Notes under the pieces: generated by a model
Told to the model about the DNA's origin: nothing
The model's database searches: none
What the model saw: the letters and a program-made list of their open reading frames with translations, nothing else
In this document: positions 28,264-37,296 of the stretch, piece after piece
How the letters are laid out: each line of letters opens with the position of its first letter
How positions within the stretch are numbered: the first letter of the stretch is position 1
Translations under genes and position numbers: made by a program
Source of the DNA: Pandoraea sp.
GTDB taxonomy: Bacteria > Pseudomonadota > Gammaproteobacteria > Burkholderiales > Burkholderiaceae
DNA length: 64,000 nt
Direction of reading: 5' to 3'
Assembly (NCBI GenBank): GCA_031291335.1
Contig: JARLJF010000071.1
Span: 1-64,000 of the forward strand

Positions 28264-29351
28264 CCTCAGGTAATACCGAACGCTTCGTCGATTTGCGAAG
28301 CGATACCGTCACCCGGCCCACGGCGCTCATGTGGGAGGCGATGCAGACCGCGTCGCTGGGTGACGACACGCTCGAGGGCGATCCCACGGTGCGTGCCCTT
28401 GAGCATCTCGCGGCCGTGATGACCGGAAAAGAGGAGGCGATGTTCGTCGTCTCCGGCACGATGGGCAATCTGATCGCCTCGCTGTGTCACGCCACGCGTG
28501 GCGGCGAGGCCGTGCTCGACGCGCAGGCGCACATGGCGAAATCGGAGGCGGGCGGCATGTCGCGGCTCGCCCATCTGTATCCGGTGCTGATCCCGTCGGT
28601 GCGCGGCGAGATGGATCTCGATCAACTGGCCGGGGCGCTGCGCCCGGGCTTTTCGCGTTACGGACAGCCCACGGCAATGGTCGGTGTCGAGTCGACGCAT
28701 AACCACTCGGGTGGCTACGTGCCGTCGCTGGCGTATCTGGCAGATGTGCACGCGCTGGCGTCGCGCGCGGGCGTCCCGGTGCATATGGACGGCGCGCGTG
28801 TCTTCAATGCGGCCGCCGCGCTGAGTGTCGACGTCGCCAAAGTCGCGGCGCATTGCGAAAGCCTGACGTTCTGCCTGTCGAAGGGACTTTCCGCGCCGAT
28901 GGGCGCGATGCTGGCCGGTTCGCACGCGATGATCGAACAGGCGCGCACGTTCCGTCGCATGACCGGCGGCGGTCTGCGTCAGGCAGGCATCATGGCTGCG
29001 GCAGGCAAGGTGGCACTGGAGACAATGGTCACGCGTCTGTCCGACGACAATCAGCGCGCGCAACGCCTGTGGGCGGGGCTCGCCAGGATCGATCCTCAAT
29101 TGGTGGATACGGTGCCGTCGAACAGCAATATCGTGCGGTTGCGTGTCGCACAGCAGCGAGAGCCCAATCCCAAGGCGTGGGAAGCGGCGCTGGCGGAATA
29201 CGGCATTCTGGCGCGCGCGAGCGGCACGGCCATGCTGCGGCTGGTCACGCATCGCCATATCGGTGACGACGATATCGACGAGACCATCGCGGCCATCGCG
29301 TCAATTCGCGACACCTTTGCCGCGAAGGCCTCGCCGCTCGGCGTCCTTTGA
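28260..29351 (+). CDS. ltaE: Low-specificity threonine aldolase family enzyme
   Basis: 363-residue PLP enzyme that cleaves beta-hydroxy amino acids to glycine and an aldehyde. It opens with the family signature DLRSDTVTRPT. The PLP lysine is K208 in TFCLSKGLSAPMG, and HMDGAR (about 175-180) holds the cofactor aspartate. Coupling to a DAACS transporter under a GntR regulator suggests a beta-hydroxy amino acid, possibly an acidic one such as beta-hydroxyaspartate, as substrate. That is inference; the true specificity may differ from E. coli LtaE. Confidence 0.85.
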   Translation: MTSGNTERFVDLRSDTVTRPTALMWEAMQTASLGDDTLEGDPTVRALEHLAAVMTGKEEAMFVVSGTMGNLIASLCHATRGGEAVLDAQAHMAKSEAGGMSRLAHLYPVLIPSVRGEMDLDQLAGALRPGFSRYGQPTAMVGVESTHNHSGGYVPSLAYLADVHALASRAGVPVHMDGARVFNAAAALSVDVAKVAAHCESLTFCLSKGLSAPMGAMLAGSHAMIEQARTFRRMTGGGLRQAGIMAAAGKVALETMVTRLSDDNQRAQRLWAGLARIDPQLVDTVPSNSNIVRLRVAQQREPNPKAWEAALAEYGILARASGTAMLRLVTHRHIGDDDIDETIAAIASIRDTFAAKASPLGVL

Positions 29352-29369
29352 TTGGCTTGGCGGACGCGC

Positions 29370-30161
29370 TCAGCGATCCGCCACTGCCAGATACTGTTGT
29401 GGAGCGCGGCCGAAAAGCCGTTTGAACATCACAATGAACGCGCTCGGGCTGCGATAACCGAGCGCGAGCGCCACGTCGCCGACCGACGAACCGAGCGCAA
29501 GCCGGGTAATCGCTTCGGACGCGCGCATATGCTGGCACCAGCGTCCGAACGTCATGCCGGTTTCATCCTTGAAGCGACGCGCGAGTGTCTTGCCGCTCGC
29601 CCCCAACTCCTCTCCCCAGCGCTCCAGCGAGTAATCGGTGGCGGGCGCCATCATCATGTGCTCGCAGATCGCCAGCAGCTTCGCCGAGCTGGGCAGCGGC
29701 AACCCATGCTCGCCGGGCGCGGCGGCTTCGCGAAGCAGACGCAACAGCAGCGGAACCGAGAGTGCGGTGCGGCTGTCCGGCGCGTAATGAAATCCATCAG
29801 GCAGCATGTCAACGGCCAGTTCGCGCAGCAGCGGACCCACGGTGAGCACCAGCGCATTCGGCCATAGCCATGACACCGCCCCCGGTTCGACGCTGATGGT
29901 GCAGAACTGCATGCGTCCGACGGCGTGCAATTCGTGCGGCGTGTTCGGCGGCAGCCACAGCGCGCGCGAGGCGGGCAGTGTCCACGTGTGCGCAGGGGTA
30001 AGCACGCGCACGACGCCCCGCAGTGCCATCACCACGTGACCGTGCTGATGTTGATGCCAGGGCTGGCGCTCACCATCCTCGCATTCCATGCCCGATAGCG
30101 TGACGTCGCGCGGCAAATGTCGACGCGTTTCCGGATAGCGACGCAGCAGCAATTCCTTCAT
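29370..30161 (-). CDS. AraC family regulator, cupin sensor (paralogue 1)
   Basis: 263 residues from the ATG at 30159-30161. An N-terminal cupin-like half (WHQHQHGHVVMALRGVVRVLT, RALWLPPNTPHELHAVG) is followed by two AraC helix-turn-helix motifs ending in GYRSPSAFIVMFKRLFGRAPQQYLA. It is divergent from the FhuA-like receptor. A closely related paralogue lies at 38124-38909 beside the second receptor, so it probably activates its neighbouring siderophore receptor. Confidence 0.87.
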   Translation of the reverse strand: MKELLLRRYPETRRHLPRDVTLSGMECEDGERQPWHQHQHGHVVMALRGVVRVLTPAHTWTLPASRALWLPPNTPHELHAVGRMQFCTISVEPGAVSWLWPNALVLTVGPLLRELAVDMLPDGFHYAPDSRTALSVPLLLRLLREAAAPGEHGLPLPSSAKLLAICEHMMMAPATDYSLERWGEELGASGKTLARRFKDETGMTFGRWCQHMRASEAITRLALGSSVGDVALALGYRSPSAFIVMFKRLFGRAPQQYLAVADR

Positions 30162-30260
30162 GACGACTTCCCAACCCGACCGATCGACGGTCTCGCGACG
30201 GGCCGTTTGTCCTGTTGCCCCTCGTGAGGAGGACGCGGCACGCCAAAGCATAGAGAAAGA

Positions 30261-30273
30261 GACAAAAATTGTC
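30261..30273. promoter_or_regulatory. GACA-N5-TGTC dyad shared by both receptor/AraC regions
   Basis: GACAAAAATTGTC lies between the AraC start and the receptor. The same layout recurs at 38962-38974, with 10 of 13 positions identical. It is a probable binding site for the paralogous AraC regulators. Confidence 0.55.
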
Positions 30274-30365
30274 CATTTCTCAACATTTTTTGTGATTCAC
30301 AGCAAAAACATCCCCGGTATTCTACCAACTGCCACAAGGGTTCAGGTGGCAGATATAAGTAATAA

Positions 30366-30384
30366 TAGTAATGCGTCTCATTTA
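30366..30384. promoter_or_regulatory. Fur-like box before the FhuA-type receptor
   Basis: TAGTAATGCGTCTCATTTA matches 17 of 19 positions of the element at 39044-39062 before the second receptor. It has the A/T-rich NAATG-N-CATTN form of a Fur site. An ATG inside it opens a longer receptor frame, but that codon probably belongs to the operator. Confidence 0.6.
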
Positions 30385-30433
30385 TTTTAATTCATTCGAA
30401 AAGAATGGCACTGACGCGGGAAGCGTAGTCAAA

Positions 30434-32602
30434 GTGAAACGAAACCACACGGGGAAGCCGGCCCATCCGCGGCGATTGACGGTATTGGCGGCAGTGATCG
30501 CGGGCACGGCCATGGGGCATCAGGTGGCCATGGCGGCCGATGCAGACAACACCAGTGCCGCAGGGGCGGCAACAGGCGCGGTGGCATTGCCGGCGACGCA
30601 AGTCACTGGCTCGTCGCTCGCGGAGAATCCGAGCGGGCCGGGGCAGGGCTACGTTGCCAAGCGCATGAAAACCGCCACGAAGACGGATTCGGCGACGCTC
30701 ACCCAACCGCAGGCGACGGCGACGGTCACGCGCCAGCAGATGGACGATCAGGGCGCGATCACGATCGATCAGGCGTTGCGCTACACCACGGGTGTCACTA
30801 CGCAGGACGGCACCGACGTGCGCTTCGACCAGCTTCGCGCACGGGGCTTCGACATCGATCCCTATCTCGACGGTCTGGCCATCTTCCAGTCGCCGCGTTT
30901 CGCCACGGCACGCGTCGACCCGTATCTGCTCGATCGCATCGATGTGATGTTCGGCCCGTCGTCGGTGCTCTACGGTCAGGGCAACCCGGGCGGTCTGGTC
31001 AACTACAGCAGCAAATTGCCGACCGATCAACCGCTGCGTGAAGTCACGCTGCAAATTGGCAATCACGACACCTATCAGGCCGGCTTTGATCTCGGCGGCT
31101 CGCTGACGCCGGACGGCACGATCCTTTACCGCGTCGTCGGTCTGGCACGCGACGCCAAGACGCAGGTGAGCGCCATCAAGGACGAGCGTCTGGCGATTGC
31201 GCCGTCGATCACGTTCAAGCCCGATCGCGACACGTCGCTCACGTTGCTCGCTGGCTACCAGCGCGATCCGGCGGGGGGGCTGTTCAATCCGGTGCCGGCC
31301 AGCGGCACGCTGTACGTCAATCCGAACGGCCGGCTCGGCCCGGATCAGTACTTCGGTGACCCGACGCGCGACGGCATGCAGCGCACGCAATACTGGTTCG
31401 GGTATCAGTTCGCCAGGCAGTTGAACGATACGTGGCGGATCTCGCAGAACGCGCGTTATCTGCATATCGACCAGAACTACTACCAGACGTCTGTCACGAG
31501 CGGATACGGTGCCGACCAGAGCACCGTGTACATGTGGGGGAATGCCGACCACGAGCATGTGAGCCAATGGCAAATCGATACGAACGCGCAGGCGAAGTTC
31601 TCGACCGGCCCGGTCGAGCACACCATGCTGTTCGGCTTCGACTATCGCCGCGTGCTTGAAGGCGACAATTACGGCGGCAGCGTGGTGGGGCAACTGAACC
31701 TTTTCAACCCGAATTACGCGTCGCTCGCGGGTGCGAATCAGAACACGCGTCTGGATTACTCCCTAAGTCAGGCAGGGTTGTATGCGCAGGATGAACTGCG
31801 TTACAACCGTTGGGTGCTTACGCTCGGGATGCGTGAGGACTGGGTGACGACACGCTCAAGCACGAACGGCTCGGCGCTTACGGCCGACAACCATGCATTC
31901 ACTTGGCGTACCGGGTTGGCGTATGCGTTCGACAACGGTCTCGCACCGTATGTGAGCTATGCGAAGTCGTTTGCGCCGGTACTGGGTACGACGTTCTCCG
32001 GTGGTGCGTTGCAGCCGACGCAGGGCAAGCAGTATGAAGTCGGCGTGCGCTATCAGCCGAAGAACTATGACGCAGCGCTGCGCCTCTCGGCGTTCGACCT
32101 GCGTCAGGAAAATGTGAGCGTGGCCGACCCTGCGCATCCGACGTTCCCGACGCAGACCGGCGAGGTGCGCTCGCGCGGCTTCGAGGCCGAGGCGCGTGCC
32201 AACGTGACTCGTGACCTGAAGCTGATCGCCTCGTACACGTACGTCAATCAGGTCAACCTGCAAAGCACGACGGCGCAAGGCAAGCGTCCGCAGATCACAC
32301 CGCGCAACAACGTGGCGTTGTGGGCGGACTACACCTTGCACGATGGTGTGCTGCGCAATCTCGGCTTCGGTGCCGGGGTGCGTTACATGAGTTCGTCGGC
32401 AGGCGACGCCGCCAACACGTTCGAAGTGCCGAGCCGCACGCTGGTCGACGCCGCGGTGCACTACGACTGGCAGCAATGGCGCTTCGCGGTCAACGTGAGT
32501 AACCTCTTCAATCGCGAATACATCTCGTACTGCACGAATTCATTCCTCTGCTACTACGGCGCGACGAGAACCGTACTGGGGACTGCCCGATATCAATGGT
32601 GA
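30434..32602 (+). CDS. TonB-dependent hydroxamate siderophore receptor (FhuA-like)
   Basis: Outer-membrane receptor, 722 residues from GTG 30434; a 743-residue form from ATG 30371 is possible, but its start lies in the Fur-like box. A signal peptide of about 35 residues ends near MAADA. The plug domain follows (TATVTRQQMDDQGAITIDQALRY-type, then DVMFGPSSVLYGQGNPGGLVNY), and then a 22-strand barrel. The C-terminus FNREYISYC...FLCYYGATRTV..ARYQW carries the cysteine pair and ending of FhuA. It lacks an STN domain, so it does not signal to a FecR. It overlaps fhuD by 7 nt. Confidence 0.9.
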   Translation: MKRNHTGKPAHPRRLTVLAAVIAGTAMGHQVAMAADADNTSAAGAATGAVALPATQVTGSSLAENPSGPGQGYVAKRMKTATKTDSATLTQPQATATVTRQQMDDQGAITIDQALRYTTGVTTQDGTDVRFDQLRARGFDIDPYLDGLAIFQSPRFATARVDPYLLDRIDVMFGPSSVLYGQGNPGGLVNYSSKLPTDQPLREVTLQIGNHDTYQAGFDLGGSLTPDGTILYRVVGLARDAKTQVSAIKDERLAIAPSITFKPDRDTSLTLLAGYQRDPAGGLFNPVPASGTLYVNPNGRLGPDQYFGDPTRDGMQRTQYWFGYQFARQLNDTWRISQNARYLHIDQNYYQTSVTSGYGADQSTVYMWGNADHEHVSQWQIDTNAQAKFSTGPVEHTMLFGFDYRRVLEGDNYGGSVVGQLNLFNPNYASLAGANQNTRLDYSLSQAGLYAQDELRYNRWVLTLGMREDWVTTRSSTNGSALTADNHAFTWRTGLAYAFDNGLAPYVSYAKSFAPVLGTTFSGGALQPTQGKQYEVGVRYQPKNYDAALRLSAFDLRQENVSVADPAHPTFPTQTGEVRSRGFEAEARANVTRDLKLIASYTYVNQVNLQSTTAQGKRPQITPRNNVALWADYTLHDGVLRNLGFGAGVRYMSSSAGDAANTFEVPSRTLVDAAVHYDWQQWRFAVNVSNLFNREYISYCTNSFLCYYGATRTVLGTARYQW

Positions 32603-33516
32603 TGCAACGAAAATCGTTTGCCGCCCGCCGCCGCCTTCTGGCGGCGGCGGGCGTTGGTGCGCTCGCACCATTCATGGTGCCTGCGCGTGCGCGGGCGGCG
32701 TCCGCGCCGGGCAGAATGCCGCGCGTGGTGGTACTCGACTGGGGCCTCGCGGCACAGGTGCTTGCGCTCGGCGTGACCCCCGTGGGCGTAGCGCGACCGC
32801 CGTGGTATCGCATCCTCTCAGGAACGCCGGAGATGCCCGAGTCGGTCGTCGACACCGGTCTGTTGTTTCAGCCCAACTTCGAAGTGGTGCAGGCGTTGAA
32901 GCCCGATCTGATCGTCATTACGCCGCTGCACGGGGCGCTTGCCGATTCGCTCGCCCGGATTGCGCCGCTATTCGTCGCGCCACGCGCCCATCCGCATGAA
33001 GATGGTTATCAGCTTGCGCTGCGACGCGCGCGTGCCCTTGGCGATGCGTTGGGACGTCCGGCCGAGACCACCCGGCTGCTCGAAGAGACCGACGCGCGTA
33101 TGGCGGCGCTGCATGCGCGCTTGGCACAGTACCGTGAAGTCACCCAACGTCCGATTTATCTGATGAGTCCGATCGATACCCGGCTGACCAATGTCTTCGG
33201 TCGCGAAAGTGTGTTCGGCGGGACGTTGAGCGCCATTGGCCTCACCAACGCCTGGCGTCGTCCGAGCGATACGGAGGGCATGGCGCAAGTCGATTACACC
33301 CAATTGGGCGCCGATCAGGACGCGCGCGCGATGATCATCGGCACGCGTCCCGGTCTACTCAATCTGCTCGGCGAGAGTCCGCTATGGCGTGCGCTGCCGT
33401 TCGTACAAGGCAAGCGCATCAGCCAACTGCCGATGCTGTTGCCCACGGGCGGCACGCCCACGGCGCTGCGTCTGGCCGGTGTCCTGAGCGCAGCACTCAC
33501 GGGGGAGGCCGCATGA
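32596..33516 (+). CDS. fhuD: Periplasmic hydroxamate siderophore-binding protein
   Basis: 306 residues. The N-terminal RRRLLAAAGVGALAPFMVPARARA is a Tat-like signal. The mature protein has the class-III binding fold, starting RVVVLDWGLAAQVLALGVTPVGVA and followed by LFQPNFEVVQALKPDLIV, closely parallel to E. coli FhuD. It captures the ferri-siderophore delivered by the receptor and passes it to FhuB. Either ATG (32596 or 32602) can serve. Confidence 0.88.
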   Translation: MVMQRKSFAARRRLLAAAGVGALAPFMVPARARAASAPGRMPRVVVLDWGLAAQVLALGVTPVGVARPPWYRILSGTPEMPESVVDTGLLFQPNFEVVQALKPDLIVITPLHGALADSLARIAPLFVAPRAHPHEDGYQLALRRARALGDALGRPAETTRLLEETDARMAALHARLAQYREVTQRPIYLMSPIDTRLTNVFGRESVFGGTLSAIGLTNAWRRPSDTEGMAQVDYTQLGADQDARAMIIGTRPGLLNLLGESPLWRALPFVQGKRISQLPMLLPTGGTPTALRLAGVLSAALTGEAA

Positions 33517-35597
33517 GCGCACCGAACCCGCTTCGTCCCATGACGGCCGGTGGCACGTTCGGCACCGCGTCGCCTGCCGTGCCGCGTCACCTCTGGCGGC
33601 TGGCGTTGATCGTCGGGCTGCCTGCATTGGCTTTGGTCGTTACGACATTCCTGGCATTGCGTCCGGCCGGTGTCGACGGCGCTACATTCCTCACAGCGGT
33701 GTGGCACGCCGTGACCCATTCGACGCCGGAATCTCAGGCACCGGCAACGGCCGCCGCGATGTCGGGCCTTCTTGTGAATTACGCGTGGCTTCCGCGTCTG
33801 GCGATGGCGGCTTTGGCCGGTGCTGGATTGGCGCTTGCCGGCGTGATGTTCCAGCAGGTGTTGCGCAACCCGTTGGCCGAACCGTTGACGCTGGGAGTGG
33901 CCTCGGGCGCGTTTCTCGCGCTCTCGGCTGCGGCGATCTGGCTGCCGTGGCTTGCGCTGGCGTGGCGTGTCGGAATCGCGCTGGGCGGCGCGACGCTGGC
34001 CGTCACGCTGGTGATGGCGTTGACGTGGCGCAGTCGCTTCGCCCCCGTGCCGGTCATTCTGGCGGGCATGGTCGTCAACCTGTATTGCAGCGGTCTGGCG
34101 ATGATGTTGTCGATGACCCATGAGCGCGCGCTCGTCGGTGTATTTGCCTGGGGCGCTGGCTCGCTCGTGCAGAATGGCTGGCATGACGTTGTCTGGTTGC
34201 TGCCGTGCGTGCTGGTGAGCGTTCTCGCAGCCGCGTTGCTGCTCAGACCGCTCACGCTTTTCACGCTGGACGACCGCAGCATGTCGCAACTGGGGGCGCG
34301 CGTCGCGTGGATACGGACCGCTGGGCTGGGCGTTGCGGTGGCGCTTTCGGCATGCATCATCAGCGTGGTCGGCGTCATCGGATTCGTCGGTCTGGCAGGC
34401 CCGCAACTGGTGCGGCTCGCGGGCGCACGACGGTTGCGCGATCAGATGCGATGGGCGCCGTTCGTCGGCGCGCTCATGCTGATTCTCACCGATCAGATCG
34501 TGCAGTGTCTGCCGCTCTTCGACGGCGCAACGTTGCCGACCGGCGCGGCGGCTGCGCTCTTGGGCGGCCCGCTGCTGCTGTGGCTGCTGCAACGCACGCG
34601 TGCGGGCGAAGTGGCGACAGCCGATGCCACGCCGCCGTCGCGTGCGCGTCACCCCTGGCGTCGGCTCTTGCTGGCGCTGACGTTCGGCGCGGTACTCATC
34701 TGGGTGACGTTGCATAGCGGCCTGACACTGGACGGTTGGCAATGGACCCGCGGTGAGTCGTGGGCGACGCTTTGGCCGTGGCGGGTACCGCGCATGGTGG
34801 CTTCGGCGGCGGCAGGGGGCGCGCTCGCGCTGGCCGGCACGCTGCTGCAACGTATCAGCGGCAATCCGATGGCCAGCCCCGAGCTGCTCGGGGTGAGTGG
34901 CGGTGCGATGCTGGGCGTGCTGATCGTCACGTGGGTCGTTGTCGGGCCCGGCGCGTCGACGCTGTTCGGCGCGGCGTTCGCCGGTGCGGTCGTCAGTCTC
35001 ATCGTCATGTTGACACTCTCGCGCAAGGGCGGCTTCTCTCCGACGCGCATGCTGCTCGCCGGTGTTGCCATCTCGGGCATGGCGCAATCGCTGGTGGCGA
35101 TCGTGAGCGCCAGCGGCACGGCGAACGCTTTCCTGTTGCGCTCGCTGATGCTGGGGCTGACCTATGTCATTGGCCCGGGCATTGCCGCAGTCACGGCGTT
35201 GGGGGCGCTCGCCGGGCTGTTCCTGACCTGTCTGGCATCGCGCTGGCTCGATTTGCTGCCGATGGGCGACGCGACAGCCACCGCCGTCGGCGTGAATGTG
35301 AAGCGTGCTCGCCTGGGGTTGTGGTGTCTGGCCGCAGCGCTGAGCGCCGTGGCGACACTCGTGGTCGGACCGCTGTCGTTCGTCGGCTTGCTCGCGCCGC
35401 ATGCCGCGCGTCTGGCCGGCTACGGCAAGGGGCGTTCACAGGCGGTCGCAAGCGCCGTTGTCGGCGGCCTGTTGATGATCGCCGCTGACTGGCTCGGTCG
35501 CAATCTGATGTTCCCTCAGCAGTTGCCCGCGGGCGTGCTGGCCATGCTGATCGGTGCGCCTTATCTGTTGTGGCACCTGCGCCGTCAGGTGGCGTGA
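33513..35597 (+). CDS. fhuB: Fe3+-hydroxamate permease, double-length FhuB type
   Basis: 694 residues with about 20 membrane helices in two repeated FecCD-type halves (each with a GVMFQQ/GTLLQR..NP segment and a VGFVGLAGP/VGPLSFVGLLAPH motif). Such a fused permease is specific to FhuB-like systems; other siderophore permeases use two separate proteins. The ATG at 33513 overlaps the fhuD stop by 4 nt. Most frames on the opposite strand here are shadows. Confidence 0.9.
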   Translation: MSAPNPLRPMTAGGTFGTASPAVPRHLWRLALIVGLPALALVVTTFLALRPAGVDGATFLTAVWHAVTHSTPESQAPATAAAMSGLLVNYAWLPRLAMAALAGAGLALAGVMFQQVLRNPLAEPLTLGVASGAFLALSAAAIWLPWLALAWRVGIALGGATLAVTLVMALTWRSRFAPVPVILAGMVVNLYCSGLAMMLSMTHERALVGVFAWGAGSLVQNGWHDVVWLLPCVLVSVLAAALLLRPLTLFTLDDRSMSQLGARVAWIRTAGLGVAVALSACIISVVGVIGFVGLAGPQLVRLAGARRLRDQMRWAPFVGALMLILTDQIVQCLPLFDGATLPTGAAAALLGGPLLLWLLQRTRAGEVATADATPPSRARHPWRRLLLALTFGAVLIWVTLHSGLTLDGWQWTRGESWATLWPWRVPRMVASAAAGGALALAGTLLQRISGNPMASPELLGVSGGAMLGVLIVTWVVVGPGASTLFGAAFAGAVVSLIVMLTLSRKGGFSPTRMLLAGVAISGMAQSLVAIVSASGTANAFLLRSLMLGLTYVIGPGIAAVTALGALAGLFLTCLASRWLDLLPMGDATATAVGVNVKRARLGLWCLAAALSAVATLVVGPLSFVGLLAPHAARLAGYGKGRSQAVASAVVGGLLMIAADWLGRNLMFPQQLPAGVLAMLIGAPYLLWHLRRQVA

Positions 35598-35637
35598 AGT
35601 CCCCCTCATCCCCATAAAAAAGAGAGATTCCCCTCCT

Positions 35638-37296
35638 ATGTCCTTGTTCTGGCAACTGGTGCGTTCTTCCCGATGGCCGTTGGCGATTGCGTTTGCCGGC
35701 AGTCTCGTGAGCGGCTTCGGCAACGCCGGTCTTGTCGCACTCATCAATCAGGCGCTGGGCACGCCGCGTGACCACCTGGGTGAACTGGGCCTGCAGTTCC
35801 TCGGGCTCGGTCTGCTCGTGCTGGTCACGCGCGCGGTGTCGCAAACGCTTTTCATGTCGCTCGGCCAGCGTGCCAAGGCGGCGCTGCGCATGCAGGTGGT
35901 GCGACGCATCGGCGCGGCGCCGTACGCGAGCCTCGAGCGGCATGGCATCTCGCGCGCTATCGCCGTGCTCACGCAGGATCTCGACGCCATCGTCGTGCTG
36001 TTCGTCAGTCTTCCCGTGCTGGCGATGCAAGGGGCGGTGATCGCGGGCTGTCTCGTCTACCTCGGCTATCTGTCCTGGAACATTCTGCTGTTTGCCGTAG
36101 TGACGATTTTCATCGGGGCGGCTGGATTTCGCTTCGCGAACGGGCGGGCGTTGCTGCACCTGCGCAGCTCGCGCAAGCGTGAGGAAGCGTTGGTGAAGGA
36201 CTTCCGGGCGCTGTTCGACGGCGCCAAGGAGCTGAAGCTGCATCGCGCGCGCCGCGACGCCTTCATCGAAGACCGTCTCGCCACCAACGTTGAAGCGGTG
36301 CGTGTGCAGCGTACGCGCGGCTACGTGCTCTACGCGGCGGCGGCCAGTTGGGGCAGTTTCATTCTGTTCGCGTTCATCGGCCTGACGCTGTTCGTTGTCT
36401 TGCGTCACGTCGACTTGCCGCCGGAGGTCGTGTCCGGCTACGCGCTGGTGTTCCTGTACATGATCATGCCCATCGAGGGCGTGCTGTCGGCATTGCCGGC
36501 ACTCGGCACGGCACGCGTGGCGCTTGAGCGCATTGCGCTGGTGGAGAGCGAACTGCCGCGCGAGTTGTTGCTTGCTCCGGGCAACGGTGACAAGCCGGCG
36601 TTCCGGGAGATCGCGCTGGAAGGCGTGACTCACCGTTACTTCCGCGAACAAGAGAACGAGGTCTTCACGCTGGGGCCCATCGATCTGACGTTCCGCCCTG
36701 GTGAGCTTGTCTATCTGGTCGGTGGCAACGGCAGTGGCAAGACTACGCTCGCCAAGCTGATCGTCGGGCTGTATGTGCCGGAAGACGGGCGAATTCTGGT
36801 CGATGGCGTGCCGGTGGGCGATGCCGATCGTGACCAGTATCGTCAGCTCTTCTCCGTGGTGTTCAGTGACTTCTTCCTGTTCGAGCACTTGCTCGGCCTG
36901 CCGCCGGAAGGGCTGGACGCGCAAGCGCACGCGCTGCTCAAATCGCTGCAACTCGACCACAAGCTCACGATTGAAGACGGCCGCTTCTCGACGCTCGATC
37001 TCTCGCAAGGGCAGCGAAAGCGTCTGGCGTTGCTCGTGGCCTATCTGGAAGACCGGCCGTTCTATGTCTTCGACGAATGGGCGGCAGATCAGGACCCGCT
37101 GTTCAAGGATGTTTTCTACCGGCAGATGCTGCCCGCGCTCAAGGCACGCGGCAAAAGCGTGCTGGTCATTACGCACGACGATCGCTATTTCGATCTGGCC
37201 GATCGTCTGATTCGTCTCGACTACGGTCAACTGCGCTCGCCGCAGGCCGAGGTCGCCCCGCCAGCCGGACCGCTTTCCCCGACGCCTCATGACTGA
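35638..37296 (+). CDS. Cyclic peptide / siderophore export ABC transporter (PvdE/SyrD type)
   Basis: 552 residues combining six helices (about 1-290) and an ATPase domain: Walker A GGNGSGKTT from residue 362, the signature LSQGQRKR at about 455, and FDEWAADQDP in place of the usual Walker B/D-loop, a feature of this family. The family exports peptide siderophores or their precursors to the periplasm (PvdE, SyrD, OrbE). It sits between fhuB and fhuC in an uptake operon, and no NRPS gene is in the window. Shine-Dalgarno AGAGAG lies about 13 nt upstream. Confidence 0.87.
   Translation: MSLFWQLVRSSRWPLAIAFAGSLVSGFGNAGLVALINQALGTPRDHLGELGLQFLGLGLLVLVTRAVSQTLFMSLGQRAKAALRMQVVRRIGAAPYASLERHGISRAIAVLTQDLDAIVVLFVSLPVLAMQGAVIAGCLVYLGYLSWNILLFAVVTIFIGAAGFRFANGRALLHLRSSRKREEALVKDFRALFDGAKELKLHRARRDAFIEDRLATNVEAVRVQRTRGYVLYAAAASWGSFILFAFIGLTLFVVLRHVDLPPEVVSGYALVFLYMIMPIEGVLSALPALGTARVALERIALVESELPRELLLAPGNGDKPAFREIALEGVTHRYFREQENEVFTLGPIDLTFRPGELVYLVGGNGSGKTTLAKLIVGLYVPEDGRILVDGVPVGDADRDQYRQLFSVVFSDFFLFEHLLGLPPEGLDAQAHALLKSLQLDHKLTIEDGRFSTLDLSQGQRKRLALLVAYLEDRPFYVFDEWAADQDPLFKDVFYRQMLPALKARGKSVLVITHDDRYFDLADRLIRLDYGQLRSPQAEVAPPAGPLSPTPHD

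Noticed and set aside
30371-30433. First 21 codons of the longer FhuA-like frame as coding
   Set aside because: The ATG lies inside the Fur-like box shared with the other receptor, and the GTG at 30434 gives a normal signal peptide; kept only as an alternative.
33315-35402. 695-codon frame antisense to fhuD-fhuB
   Set aside because: Low-complexity Arg/Gln/His composition, opposite a clear double-length permease.
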